64,000 nt of DNA from Verrucomicrobiaceae bacterium UBA1938 (lineage in GTDB: Bacteria; Verrucomicrobiota; Verrucomicrobiia; Verrucomicrobiales; Verrucomicrobiaceae). A program made the position numbers and the translations under genes. The stretch covers positions 92,637 through 156,636 of the forward strand of contig DDFC01000007.1 in the NCBI GenBank assembly GCA_002336895.1, written 5' to 3'. A model generated the notes under the pieces. That model made no database searches, was not told where the DNA came from, and worked only from the letters and a program-made list of their open reading frames with translations. This document shows, piece by piece, positions 1 to 8,035 of the stretch. The number at the start of each line of letters is the position of its first letter. Within the stretch, counting starts at the first letter, position 1.

Positions 1-1
1 C

Positions 2-1123
2 ATCTGGGTGTCAGAGAAGCTGCCGAAAACGGCGAAGGTGATGGACAAGGTGACGCTGGTGCGGTCTGTGCACCACACGATGAAGAACCACAACAGCGCA
101 GGCTACTATGCGCTGAGCGGCCATGCACCACCGAGCGACGACCAGCGGCTGAAGGATTCACCGGATCTCTTTCCCGCCTACTCATCCGTGGTGGACAAGA
201 TCGCGCCGCTGCGGGAGGAGATTCCCACATCCGCCACTTTTCCCTACATCGTGAGCGACGGCTCGGTGACCCCGGGCCAGCGCGGGAGCTTTCTGGGCAA
301 AGAACACGATCCCTTCATCGTGCTGCGCGATCCGAACGCGGCCGGATTTGCACTGCCAGAGCTGAGCCTGCCCAGCGGGGTGAGCTTTGAGCGCCTGAAC
401 GCAAGACGGGAACTGCAGAAGCTGGTGGATTCCCAGACCCGGCTGCTGGATTACTCGGCCGAGGCACGCGGCATCGAAAGCTACTACGACAAGGCCCTGG
501 CCATGCTGCACAGCGAGAAGCTCCGCACTGCCTTTGACCTGACCAAGGAGCCTGACAAGGTTCGTGACGGTTACGGCCGGTCTCCCTACGGCCAAAGTCT
601 GCTGCTGGCACGCCGACTGGTGGAGGCAGGCGTGAAGTTTGTGACGGTGAACTTTGCCCAGAGCATCGGCGGGCAGAGCACCACCGAGGGAGGCTGGGAC
701 ACGCACGGCTTCAATGACACACGCATGTTCCCGATCATCGAAAAATATCACCTGCCGATCACGGAGCAGACGCTGCCCACTTTCCTGACCGACCTCGATG
801 AGCGCGGGCTGCTGGATGAGACGCTGGTGGTGTGGATGGGAGAATTTGGCCGCACACCAAAGATCAACAAGAACGTCTCCCGCGACCACTGGCCCCAGTG
901 CTACACCGCGCTGCTGGCAGGCGGCGGTGTGAAGCGCGGCTATGTGCACGGCGCCTCGGACAAAAACGGAGAGCACCCTGCGGACAAGCCGGTGAAGCCC
1001 GACGATCTGGCGGCCACGATGTATCACCTGCTGGGAATCCAGCCAGACACGGAGGTACGTGACGTGGTGAACCGTCCCGTGCCGATCAGCTATGGAAAAG
1101 TCATCCAGGAGATCATCGCATGA
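2..1123 (+). CDS. DUF1501 domain-containing protein (5'-truncated by window)
   Basis: C-terminal 373 residues of a DUF1501 (sulfatase/alkaline phosphatase-like fold) protein. The frame is already open at base 2 (I-W before the GTG at 8), and the first residues align with the middle of the two complete DUF1501 proteins in this window (DKVTLVRSV versus DKFTLIRSV), so the N-terminus with its secretion signal lies upstream. Family landmarks visible are WDTHG, GEFGRTPK, RDHWP and HGASDK, which carry the conserved Asp/His/Glu positions of the fold. In PVC bacteria these secreted proteins usually sit next to DUF1549/DUF1553 cytochrome genes, and their biochemical role is unproven. The stop overlaps the next start as ATGA, so the two are translationally coupled. 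Confidence 0.9.
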   Translation: MWVSEKLPKTAKVMDKVTLVRSVHHTMKNHNSAGYYALSGHAPPSDDQRLKDSPDLFPAYSSVVDKIAPLREEIPTSATFPYIVSDGSVTPGQRGSFLGKEHDPFIVLRDPNAAGFALPELSLPSGVSFERLNARRELQKLVDSQTRLLDYSAEARGIESYYDKALAMLHSEKLRTAFDLTKEPDKVRDGYGRSPYGQSLLLARRLVEAGVKFVTVNFAQSIGGQSTTEGGWDTHGFNDTRMFPIIEKYHLPITEQTLPTFLTDLDERGLLDETLVVWMGEFGRTPKINKNVSRDHWPQCYTALLAGGGVKRGYVHGASDKNGEHPADKPVKPDDLAATMYHLLGIQPDTEVRDVVNRPVPISYGKVIQEIIA

Positions 1124-1641
1124 AAACGCTGCTAGCCACCCTCTGCCTGCTGGCCTGTGCCAGCACCAGCGCCAAGGACCTTGGCATGAATCCGATGTTT
1201 AAACACTACATCGGCACCTGGAAGGCCGCCGGCGAGTTGAAGGGGGAGAACAGTGTGCTCGACCTCAAGGAGGAGTGGACCGGAGCTGCGGAGGGGGACA
1301 ATTCCTTTGTGATCAAAGGCACGCGTACCATCAATGGCGACACCCAGCCGTTTCAGTGGACCATCACCTACAACGAGGGCGCCGACAGCTATGAGGCCAA
1401 TCTAACGGGGGCAGAAGGTTCGCAGAACATCCACTTTGAAGGACATGTCTCCGAGGTGAATCTCACGCTGGAGCTCAAGGCCATCACCGGCAGCGGCCAG
1501 AGCAGCATCACCATCACCGAGGCATTTGCGGGCACAAGCGGGGCAAAAGATGTCATCGAGAGCAAGGTGACTTTCACCGGAGATGCAGGCCAGACGACCC
1601 TGGAGGGCGTAATCAAGCACGAGAAGGAGAAACAACCGTAG
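1120..1641 (+). CDS. Small secreted protein, lipocalin-like (DUF1579-like), function unknown
   Basis: 173 residues with a clear signal peptide (MKTLLATLCLLACASTSA, cleavage near residue 18). The mature part is made of alternating short strands (GTWKA, EEWTGA, FVIKGTRTI, QWTITY, ANLTG, LTLELKA, SKVTFTG), suggesting a small beta-barrel or beta-sandwich of the kind grouped as DUF1579/lipocalin-like. The start overlaps the DUF1501 stop by 4 bases, and its own stop shares one base with the methyltransferase start (TAGTG), so the three genes form one operon. I do not recognise a specific function; the fold assignment is inference from strand pattern only. Confidence 0.75.
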   Translation: MKTLLATLCLLACASTSAKDLGMNPMFKHYIGTWKAAGELKGENSVLDLKEEWTGAAEGDNSFVIKGTRTINGDTQPFQWTITYNEGADSYEANLTGAEGSQNIHFEGHVSEVNLTLELKAITGSGQSSITITEAFAGTSGAKDVIESKVTFTGDAGQTTLEGVIKHEKEKQP

Positions 1642-2216
1642 TGAACATCACCAACTGGGACCAGGCGTATCAAGAGAACTTCACCCCATGGGACAAGGGC
1701 CTGCCAGCGCCGCCGCTGGCTGAATGGCTGGACCACAATACCCTGACCGGCAGGGTCCTGGTACCCGGCTGCGGCGTGGGCCACGATGTGGCGCATCTGG
1801 TTGCGCGTGGCATAGATGCTCACGGGCTCGACATCGCCCCCACCGCCGTGGCGCGTGCCAAGGCGCACTATCCAGAGCTGGCGGAGCGTTTTAACTGCGC
1901 GGATCTCTTTGAGTTTCGTGGAGAGTACGACGTCATCGTGGAGCACACCTGCCTCTGTGCACTGCCGCCGGAATGGCGAACCAAATACCGGGATGCCGTG
2001 GCGGGACTGCTGAAGCCAGGCGGACTGCTCATCGGTGTGTTTTTCATCAACCCTGAAATGGACCCCGGTGAAACGGGGCCGCCTTTTGGGATCACCCAAG
2101 ACGAACTCGGTGCCCTCTTTGACCCTCGCTTTGAAGTGCTGGAGAGCTGCATCCCCGCCAAAGCCTACCCGGGCCGCGAGGGGCGTGAGTGTCTCCGTGT
2201 GCTGAAGCTGGCTTAA
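1641..2216 (+). CDS. Thiopurine S-methyltransferase-like SAM-dependent methyltransferase
   Basis: 191 residues, close to the usual length of the TPMT/HOL-type class I methyltransferases. It shows the N-terminal PWDKGLPAPPL segment, SAM motif I VPGCGVGHDV (residues 34-43), the acidic end of strand 2 (GLDIAPTAV) and the family signature EHTCLCALPPEWR followed by LLKPGGLLIGVFF. The family transfers methyl from SAM to sulfur, halide or selenium nucleophiles; the substrate here cannot be told from sequence. GTG start at 1641 overlaps the previous stop by one base. The gene ends convergently with, and 4 bases into, the ceramidase-like gene on the other strand. Confidence 0.85.
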   Translation: MNITNWDQAYQENFTPWDKGLPAPPLAEWLDHNTLTGRVLVPGCGVGHDVAHLVARGIDAHGLDIAPTAVARAKAHYPELAERFNCADLFEFRGEYDVIVEHTCLCALPPEWRTKYRDAVAGLLKPGGLLIGVFFINPEMDPGETGPPFGITQDELGALFDPRFEVLESCIPAKAYPGREGRECLRVLKLA

Positions 2217-3592
2217 TTGGCCGTTCCCGGAGCGGCGAATGCCGGGGGCACGAGCTGCCTAACTGTGGCTGCGATGATGTTTTCGATACCCGAGGCAAAG
2301 CGATTCGGGCGGGCATAATAAATCATGGCACCGCCTGCCTCATAGCCCCCCTCCTCCCATACGCGCTGGGAAGGGATGTAGCAGGGCACGTCATTGGTGT
2401 AGCCGTTCACCCAGGTACGGGCGGGATCGTATTCGCGCTTGAAGCGCAGGCTGTAGTCCACCACCACTTCTCCGGGCAGGTTGATCGTCAGCAAGGAGTT
2501 GCCGTAGTTCCACACCTGGATGTCATAAGGCAGGGCGGGTGGGATCTTCTCGCCACGCTCCAGCATCTCCAGATGCTTTCTGGCGTGGTAGGCGGTCCAC
2601 TTGTTGGGGTCTGCCACCTTAGCTTTCCACTCGGCCTGGCTGAGAGGCTTGTCGAATGGCAGCATCACCTCCCGATGCGCGCAGTTCAGCGGACCGTTCA
2701 GAGGCTGCATCGGGTTGTTAATGAGGCGGACAATCTCCTTGGCGATGCTGATGCCGTGCTGCATGGCAAAGCGGCTCTCTTTTCGCGGATAAGGATTTTG
2801 ATCGGCCCCGCAGCCGATGGCGATGATGCAAACAGAGTCCGGGAACCTTAGTTCCAGCTCCTCATGTGCCAGACCGGCCCAGTCTCCGTGGATCTCATTC
2901 ATGCCGAGCGTGGTGCAGTGGCAGGCATAGCTGGCGTGAGTAGCGATGAGCTTTTTCCCATCTGCCGAGCGGATACAAAGCACCGGCAGTGCGCGATCCG
3001 TAGGTCCGCTGAAGTTCTGCGCGTTTTGAAACCCTTTGTCAGTCTTCAGCCGCCGGTTGAAGGCGAAATAGACCTTGCCCACACTCCATTCCAGCCGGGC
3101 GTGCTCCATTTTGTCCCAAGCCTTGACGATGATGCTTACGATATGCGCAGTCAGGTCTTCAGTGTAGCGCGCAATGCGTTGAACCTGATCTGCGGGCAAG
3201 TCTGCTCCAAAGAGAAAAGGCAGCACGCCCGTGAGCATGGGTGCACAGTGTGTGTGGGTCGAATGCAGGGCAAGGCGCTCATCTGCCACATGCCTGCCTG
3301 CGGAAGCGAGACGTCTGAGAACTTCGGAGCGCACCGCCGCAGGCACGCCACAGTTGTCCACACTGACGATGACGGCAGGTTTGTCATCCTGCCACTGCAT
3401 GACAAGGGCGTTGGCATGCAGCCTCTGCGCCACTTTTTCATACTCCGTGGTGCGGCTGCCATAACCGCTGAGGCGCACCGGATAGCCCGGGGTGATGTCC
3501 ACATTCGCCGCCCCAGCCTTCCAGAAAGACTGTGAATGAGCCTGACAAGCAAGCAGGCCCAGGAGAAGAACCGGTAGAATGATTCGTCGCAT
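2213..3592 (-). CDS. Neutral/alkaline ceramidase-like secreted protein
   Basis: 459 residues from the ATG at 3592; a longer TTG start at 3619 adds nine residues ahead of a good signal peptide (MRRIILPVLLLGLLACQA), so the ATG is preferred. After the signal come VDITPGYPVRLSGYG and the segment LHSTHTHCAPMLTG, hallmarks of the neutral/alkaline non-lysosomal ceramidase N-terminal family, whose zinc-dependent members hydrolyse N-acyl-sphingosine. PVC genomes carry many such proteins that probably do not act on ceramide; the actual substrate is unknown. The C-terminal immunoglobulin-like domain of true ceramidases is absent, as the protein is much shorter. The ATG lies inside a 13-bp inverted repeat, listed separately. 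Confidence 0.85.
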   Translation of the reverse strand: MRRIILPVLLLGLLACQAHSQSFWKAGAANVDITPGYPVRLSGYGSRTTEYEKVAQRLHANALVMQWQDDKPAVIVSVDNCGVPAAVRSEVLRRLASAGRHVADERLALHSTHTHCAPMLTGVLPFLFGADLPADQVQRIARYTEDLTAHIVSIIVKAWDKMEHARLEWSVGKVYFAFNRRLKTDKGFQNAQNFSGPTDRALPVLCIRSADGKKLIATHASYACHCTTLGMNEIHGDWAGLAHEELELRFPDSVCIIAIGCGADQNPYPRKESRFAMQHGISIAKEIVRLINNPMQPLNGPLNCAHREVMLPFDKPLSQAEWKAKVADPNKWTAYHARKHLEMLERGEKIPPALPYDIQVWNYGNSLLTINLPGEVVVDYSLRFKREYDPARTWVNGYTNDVPCYIPSQRVWEEGGYEAGGAMIYYARPNRFASGIENIIAATVRQLVPPAFAAPGTAN

Positions 3593-3617
3593 TTGTCCGA
3601 TTATGGACAAATGCGAC
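3586..3617 (-). promoter_or_regulatory. Perfect 13-bp inverted repeat covering the ceramidase-like start codon
   Basis: Arms GTCGCATTTGTCC (3586-3598) and GGACAAATGCGAC (3605-3617) are exact reverse complements with a 6-base spacer. On the minus-strand mRNA the downstream arm contains the ATG of the ceramidase-like gene, so folding would hide the start codon. It could equally be a repressor operator on DNA. No T-tract follows, so it is not a terminator. Confidence 0.6.
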
Positions 3618-3656
3618 AAAAGCTTACAAGATCATTTAAGAATGTAGCAACGAGCA

Positions 3657-4457
3657 CTACATGTTGGCATTCGTCCAATCGATGGCAGCTCGGCAGATTT
3701 CCCAGAAGCTTCCGGGTTCCAGGCTGGCTCCACCCACGAGGGCGCCGTCCACGTCCTTCTGGCTGATCAGCTCGGCCATGTTGCCAGGCTTCACACTGCC
3801 GCCGTACTGGATGCGGATCTTGGCGGCGACATCTTCACCGAAGAGCTCTCCGAGCACCTGACGGGTGAAGGCGTGGGCTTCCTGCGCCTGCTCGGGGCTG
3901 GCAGTGCGACCAGTGCCAATGGCCCAGACGGGCTCATAGGCGATGACGCAGTCGGTGATGCGACGGGGGCCGACTTCTGCGAGGGACTCACGAAGCTGGC
4001 TGCCGAGCACCTGCTCGATCTGGCCGTTGTCGCGCTCGGCGAGGGTTTCACCGATGCAGAGGATCGGATGCAGGCGGGCTTCGAGAGCCGCGAGCACCTT
4101 GGCGTTCACAATGGCGTTGGTTTCTCCGTAGAGGCTGCGGCGCTCACTGTGGCCGAGGATGACGTGCCTGCAGCCGCACTCCTTGATCATGCGTGCACTG
4201 ATCTCACCAGTGAAGGCACCAGCAGGCTGTGCGCTCATGTTCTGGGCGGCCAGCTCCACGCTCTGCTCACGGGCGTTCATGAGTACGTCCTGGGCTTTGG
4301 CCAAGCTGACGAAGGGCGGAGCCACCACGATCTGTACAGGCACCTTGTCAGGCACGAGACGGGCAAAGGAGCGGAGGAAGTCATCCGTTTCCTGGGGCGT
4401 CATGTGCATTTTCCAGTTGGCGGCGATGATGGGTTTGCGGAAGTGGGCGAAGGCCAT
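3657..4457 (-). CDS. tpiA: Triosephosphate isomerase
   Basis: 266 residues, slightly longer than the usual 250. It interconverts dihydroxyacetone phosphate and glyceraldehyde 3-phosphate in glycolysis. All catalytic residues are visible: Lys16 in AANWKMH, His103 in ILGHSERR and Glu175 in AYEPVWAIGTG; the phosphate-gripping loop 6 follows the Glu, and the C-terminal YGGSVKPGN and GALVGGASL phosphate-binding segments are present. It lies 37 bases downstream of pgk on the same strand, so the two are very likely co-transcribed. Confidence 0.97.
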   Translation of the reverse strand: MAFAHFRKPIIAANWKMHMTPQETDDFLRSFARLVPDKVPVQIVVAPPFVSLAKAQDVLMNAREQSVELAAQNMSAQPAGAFTGEISARMIKECGCRHVILGHSERRSLYGETNAIVNAKVLAALEARLHPILCIGETLAERDNGQIEQVLGSQLRESLAEVGPRRITDCVIAYEPVWAIGTGRTASPEQAQEAHAFTRQVLGELFGEDVAAKIRIQYGGSVKPGNMAELISQKDVDGALVGGASLEPGSFWEICRAAIDWTNANM

Positions 4458-4494
4458 ATGAGAGGAAGTTTACAGTTGTTTAAAACGATTCGGA

Positions 4495-5709
4495 TTACTT
4501 GTCTTTGAGGCAGGCGACGCCGGGGAGGACTTTGCCTTCGAGGAGTTCGAGGGAGGCGCCACCGCCGGTGGAGATGAAGGTCATCTTGTCACCGAGCTTG
4601 GCTTTCTTGACCGCCTTCACGCTGTCGCCACCACCGATGATGGTCTTGGCGCTGGAGTTGGCCGCCACGGCCGCGGCGACGTCGAAGGTGCCCTTGGCGC
4701 TGTCCTTGATTTCAAACACGCCCATCGGGCCGTTCCAGATGACCGTCTTGGCCTTGGCGATTTCCTCGGAGAAGAGCTTCACGGACTCAGGTCCGATGTC
4801 CACGCCTTCCCAGCCATCAGGAATGCTTTCGCCGACGGAGGTGAACTTGAGGTTGCCGAGCTTCTTGGTGTCGAAGTCGAAAGAGTCGGTGATCATGGCA
4901 TCCACCGGGATGAGGATCTTGACGCCACGCTCCTTGGCCTTGTCCAGTGCGGCCTGGGCGATGGGTTCCCACTCGGGCTTGTAGAGGCTTTTGCCGATGG
5001 AGATGCCTTCGACGATCTTGCGGAAGGTGTAGGCCATGCCGCCGCCGATGATGATGCTGTCCGCCTTTTCGAGCAGGCGGTTGATGACGCCGATCTTGTC
5101 GTTCACCTTCGCGCCGCCGAGGATCACCACGAAGGGGCGCTCAGGGTTTTCGAGCTCGTCGTGCAGCCATGTGAGTTCCTTCTCCATCAGGAGGCCTGAG
5201 ACCGCAGGCAGGTAGTCGGCAATGCCGGCCGTGGAGCTGTGCGCACGGTGGGCGGAGCCGAAGGCGTCGTTTACAAAGATTTCGGCGAGTTCAGCCATGC
5301 CCTTGGCCAGGGTGGCGTCGTTCTTTTCTTCACCAGCGTGAAAGCGGGTGTTTTCGAGGAGAAGCACATCGCCGTTGCCCAGCGCGAGAGCCTTGGTCTT
5401 GGCTTCTTCGCCGACGCAGTCACTGGCAAAGGCCACAGGCCTGCCGATCAGGGCGCTCAGGGCCGGGGCTACGGGAGCGAGGCTCTGCTTGGGATCACGC
5501 TGGCCCTTGGGACGGCCGAGGTGGCTGGCGAGGATGATTTTGGCACCCTTTTCGATCAAGAAATTGAGGGTGGGGAGGGTCTCCTGGATGCGGGTGGCGT
5601 CGGTGATGACCATCTGGCCGTCCTTCTCTTCGAGCGGCACGTTGAAATCAACGCGTACAAAAACGCGTTTTCCGGCGAGGTCGAGGTCACGAATGGTCTG
5701 CTTGGGCAT
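4495..5709 (-). CDS. pgk: Phosphoglycerate kinase
   Basis: 404 residues from the ATG at 5709 (MPKQTIRDLDL); an upstream in-frame start at 5742 adds 11 residues without homology. It makes ATP from 1,3-bisphosphoglycerate. Visible landmarks are the N-domain FVRVDFNVP substrate loop, SHLGRPKG, the RAHSSTAG segment, GGAKVNDKIGV, the hinge and nucleotide site NGPMGVFE, and the C-terminal GGGDSVKAV turn. It is the first gene of the pgk-tpiA pair. A gap gene is not adjacent, unlike in many bacteria. The 120 bases between it and the LysR gene upstream must hold its promoter. Confidence 0.97.
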   Translation of the reverse strand: MPKQTIRDLDLAGKRVFVRVDFNVPLEEKDGQMVITDATRIQETLPTLNFLIEKGAKIILASHLGRPKGQRDPKQSLAPVAPALSALIGRPVAFASDCVGEEAKTKALALGNGDVLLLENTRFHAGEEKNDATLAKGMAELAEIFVNDAFGSAHRAHSSTAGIADYLPAVSGLLMEKELTWLHDELENPERPFVVILGGAKVNDKIGVINRLLEKADSIIIGGGMAYTFRKIVEGISIGKSLYKPEWEPIAQAALDKAKERGVKILIPVDAMITDSFDFDTKKLGNLKFTSVGESIPDGWEGVDIGPESVKLFSEEIAKAKTVIWNGPMGVFEIKDSAKGTFDVAAAVAANSSAKTIIGGGDSVKAVKKAKLGDKMTFISTGGGASLELLEGKVLPGVACLKDK

Positions 5710-5829
5710 GGTGTTTTTTGATGAGGGGTAAACAAGCCGCAAGGCGGCGGGGGCGGGATTCCTAGCACAGAGCGTGCTCGGTGCGCATGCAATTTTTTGC
5801 AGACCGGCACGGCAGGCTGGGCCAAATGC

Positions 5830-6759
5830 CTATCTCTCGTTCAAGTCCAAGCGGTGAATCTCCAGGGGCAGTTCCTGTTCGAGGTATTCGATCAGGCTTT
5901 TCACCCTCTGGGGCAGATGCTCGTGGGCTGAGTGGGCGATCTGGAGGTCAAGCGGGGCCAAGTGCCATTCTGGCAAAAGCTGCACCAGCCGTCCGGCATT
6001 GATGTCCCGGGCTGCCATCCACTCAGGCAGGATCGTGAATCCGGCCCCCTCGATCGCGGCCTCACGCAGAGCCGTGACGGTATCCAGCAGCATAACCGGG
6101 CTCAGTTTGAGCTTCTTGACCTGCCTGGACTTCACAAGCTCCACACGATCGCGCGAGTAGAAATGCGGCTGCAAAATTCCCAGCCAAGGCAGATGATTGA
6201 GGTCGTCCGGTCGGATGGGCAGGCTGTGAAATTTGAGCAGCGAAGGAGCCGCTACAAGCCGGCGGTGGAGCTGGGCGATCTTGCGAATCGTCACCCGCCG
6301 GTCCGTGGCGGCACCGACCATGATGCCGCAGTCGAAGCCCTCCTTGATGAATTTCGTGGGCCTGTTGATGAGGTGCAGTTCCGTCGTGACATCAGGGTGC
6401 TGTCTTTGAAAACGCGAGAGCACCCGGGAAACGATCCACTGCCCTACATCCACCACAGAAACCATACGCAGGTGCCCCCGCAGGGCGCGGCGCTCGGCAC
6501 GCAGGCGGCTGCCCAGGCGATCCGCCACGGTGAGAAGCTCCCGGGCGTCCGCCAGAACGACGATGCCAGCGTCCGTCAGCCTCATAGTGCGGGTGTCCCG
6601 CCGGATGAGGGGTGCGCCAATTTGAGCCTCCAGCGCCGCCAGATGCCGGCTCAGCGTGGGCTGCGCGATTCCCAAAACTCTGGCGGCACGAGAGATGCTG
6701 CCGGAGTCGGCAATCTGCACAAATTCACGCAAATGCTGGAGGTCATTCAGGCTGCTCAT
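5830..6759 (-). CDS. LysR-family transcriptional regulator
   Basis: 309 residues, the standard LysR length. The N-terminal winged helix-turn-helix (residues about 8-67) reads FVQIADSGSISRAARVLGIA then QPTLSRHLAALE, followed by the linker helix and a periplasmic-binding-protein-like effector domain (about 95-300). It is transcribed away from the RND efflux operon and shares a 69-base intergenic region with it, the usual layout for a LysR protein that controls the divergent operon and itself. The ligand is unknown; control of the pump by this regulator is inference from position. Confidence 0.92.
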   Translation of the reverse strand: MSSLNDLQHLREFVQIADSGSISRAARVLGIAQPTLSRHLAALEAQIGAPLIRRDTRTMRLTDAGIVVLADARELLTVADRLGSRLRAERRALRGHLRMVSVVDVGQWIVSRVLSRFQRQHPDVTTELHLINRPTKFIKEGFDCGIMVGAATDRRVTIRKIAQLHRRLVAAPSLLKFHSLPIRPDDLNHLPWLGILQPHFYSRDRVELVKSRQVKKLKLSPVMLLDTVTALREAAIEGAGFTILPEWMAARDINAGRLVQLLPEWHLAPLDLQIAHSAHEHLPQRVKSLIEYLEQELPLEIHRLDLNER

Positions 6760-6773
6760 GCAGCTAATGTATA

Positions 6774-6795
6774 AGTGATATGTCGATTATGCACT
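6774..6795. promoter_or_regulatory. Candidate LysR operator between regulator and RND operon
   Basis: The AT-rich 69-base divergent intergenic region contains an imperfect dyad, AGTGATA at 6774-6780 against TATGCACT at 6788-6795, with one extra base in one arm. LysR proteins normally bind interrupted AT-rich dyads in exactly this position. The match is modest and is offered as a candidate only. Confidence 0.35.
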
Positions 6796-6828
6796 ATTTA
6801 AGCTGTCGCAGGATTCGTAAGTCTGAGC

Positions 6829-8028
6829 ATGCAGCGCGCATTGTTTCCTCCCTTTTCCTTCGTTCCAGCTCTGCGGCAGGCTCTAGCAGGCCTGCTCCTC
6901 CTGAGCTCCCTGACCGCCTGCAAACGCAGCAGCAGCGCAACAGCCAGCCCTCCGCCGGCAGCGGCTCCTGAAGTGACCGTGGCCAAGCCCATCGCCAAAC
7001 GGCTCATGGACTGGGATGAATTTACCGGACGCCTGACTGCGCGCAAACGTGTCGAAGTGCATGCCCGTGTCTCGGGCTACGTGACGAAAGTCAGCTTCAA
7101 AGAAGGCGCGGAAGTCAAAGCAGGCGATCTGCTCTTCACCATCGACCCGCGCCCTTACCAAGCCATTGTTGAACGCGCCGAGGCCATGCTGGCCCAGGCC
7201 AAATCAGCCGCCGAGGTGGCCAGCGTGGAAGCGCGGAATGCCACCGCCTTGCGCCAGGGGCAGGCCATCTCTGTGGAAGAGTCCGAACGCCGTCTGAAAA
7301 GCGCCACCGGCGAAATGGCCGGCGTACGTGGAGCCGAAGCCGCCGTGCGCGCCGCCAAGCTGGATCTGGAATTCACCGAAATCCACGCCCCCATCAGCGG
7401 CCGCATCAGTGACGCACGCGTGACAGAGGGCAACCTCGTCAGCGGTGGCAACCAAGGAGCCACGCTGCTGACCACCATCGTGGAGCTGGATCCCATCTAC
7501 TGCGAGATCGAGGCCGATGAGCGTTCCGTGCTCAAATACCGCGAGATGCACAAGACCGGCGAGCGCACGAGCGCCATGTTTGCCCGGATTCCCGCGCAGA
7601 TGGAACTGCTGAACCAGGACGGCTGGCCCAACCACGGCGAGATCGATTTCGTGGACAACCAGCTCAACCCCGCGACCGGAACGATCCGTGCGCGTGCTGT
7701 GTTTCCCAACGCCGACCATCTGATGTCTCCCGGCTTATTTGCCAAGGTGCGCATTCCCGGCAGCGGCGAGTACGACGGCCTGCTCATTCGTGATTCCGCC
7801 GTGGGTGACGACCAGGGCAGCAGCTTTGTGTGGGTGCTGGACGCCGAGGACAAGGCAGTTTACAAACCCGTCACTCTCGGCCCGCTTCTGGATGAGATGC
7901 GGGTCATCCGCAAAGGTTTGAAAGCAGAAGACCGGGTGGTTGTGCTGGGCCTGATGAGCGTGCGCAACGGCGCCAAGGTGAAGGCCACACTGACCGACAT
8001 GCAGCCAGCGGCGGAAGCCACCAAATAA
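6829..8028 (+). CDS. RND efflux periplasmic adaptor lipoprotein (AcrA/MexA-type)
   Basis: 399 residues; membrane-fusion protein that links the inner-membrane RND pump to the outer-membrane channel. The N-terminus has a lipoprotein signal ending in LTAC with the lipid-modified Cys at 31. Then come the barrel-sandwich hybrid half-motif (VSGYVTKVSFKEGAEVKAGD, about residues 79-98), an alpha-helical hairpin (about 110-175), the second lipoyl half (IHAPISGRISDARVTEGNLV), a beta-barrel and a membrane-proximal domain. First gene of a three-gene operon, 7 bases before the pump gene. Confidence 0.93.
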   Translation: MQRALFPPFSFVPALRQALAGLLLLSSLTACKRSSSATASPPPAAAPEVTVAKPIAKRLMDWDEFTGRLTARKRVEVHARVSGYVTKVSFKEGAEVKAGDLLFTIDPRPYQAIVERAEAMLAQAKSAAEVASVEARNATALRQGQAISVEESERRLKSATGEMAGVRGAEAAVRAAKLDLEFTEIHAPISGRISDARVTEGNLVSGGNQGATLLTTIVELDPIYCEIEADERSVLKYREMHKTGERTSAMFARIPAQMELLNQDGWPNHGEIDFVDNQLNPATGTIRARAVFPNADHLMSPGLFAKVRIPGSGEYDGLLIRDSAVGDDQGSSFVWVLDAEDKAVYKPVTLGPLLDEMRVIRKGLKAEDRVVVLGLMSVRNGAKVKATLTDMQPAAEATK

Positions 8029-8035
8029 CACCGAC

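Noticed and set aside
2213..3592. True ceramidase activity
   Set aside because: Only the N-terminal family domain is matched, the C-terminal domain of characterised ceramidases is missing, and PVC genomes hold many such proteins; only family membership is claimed.
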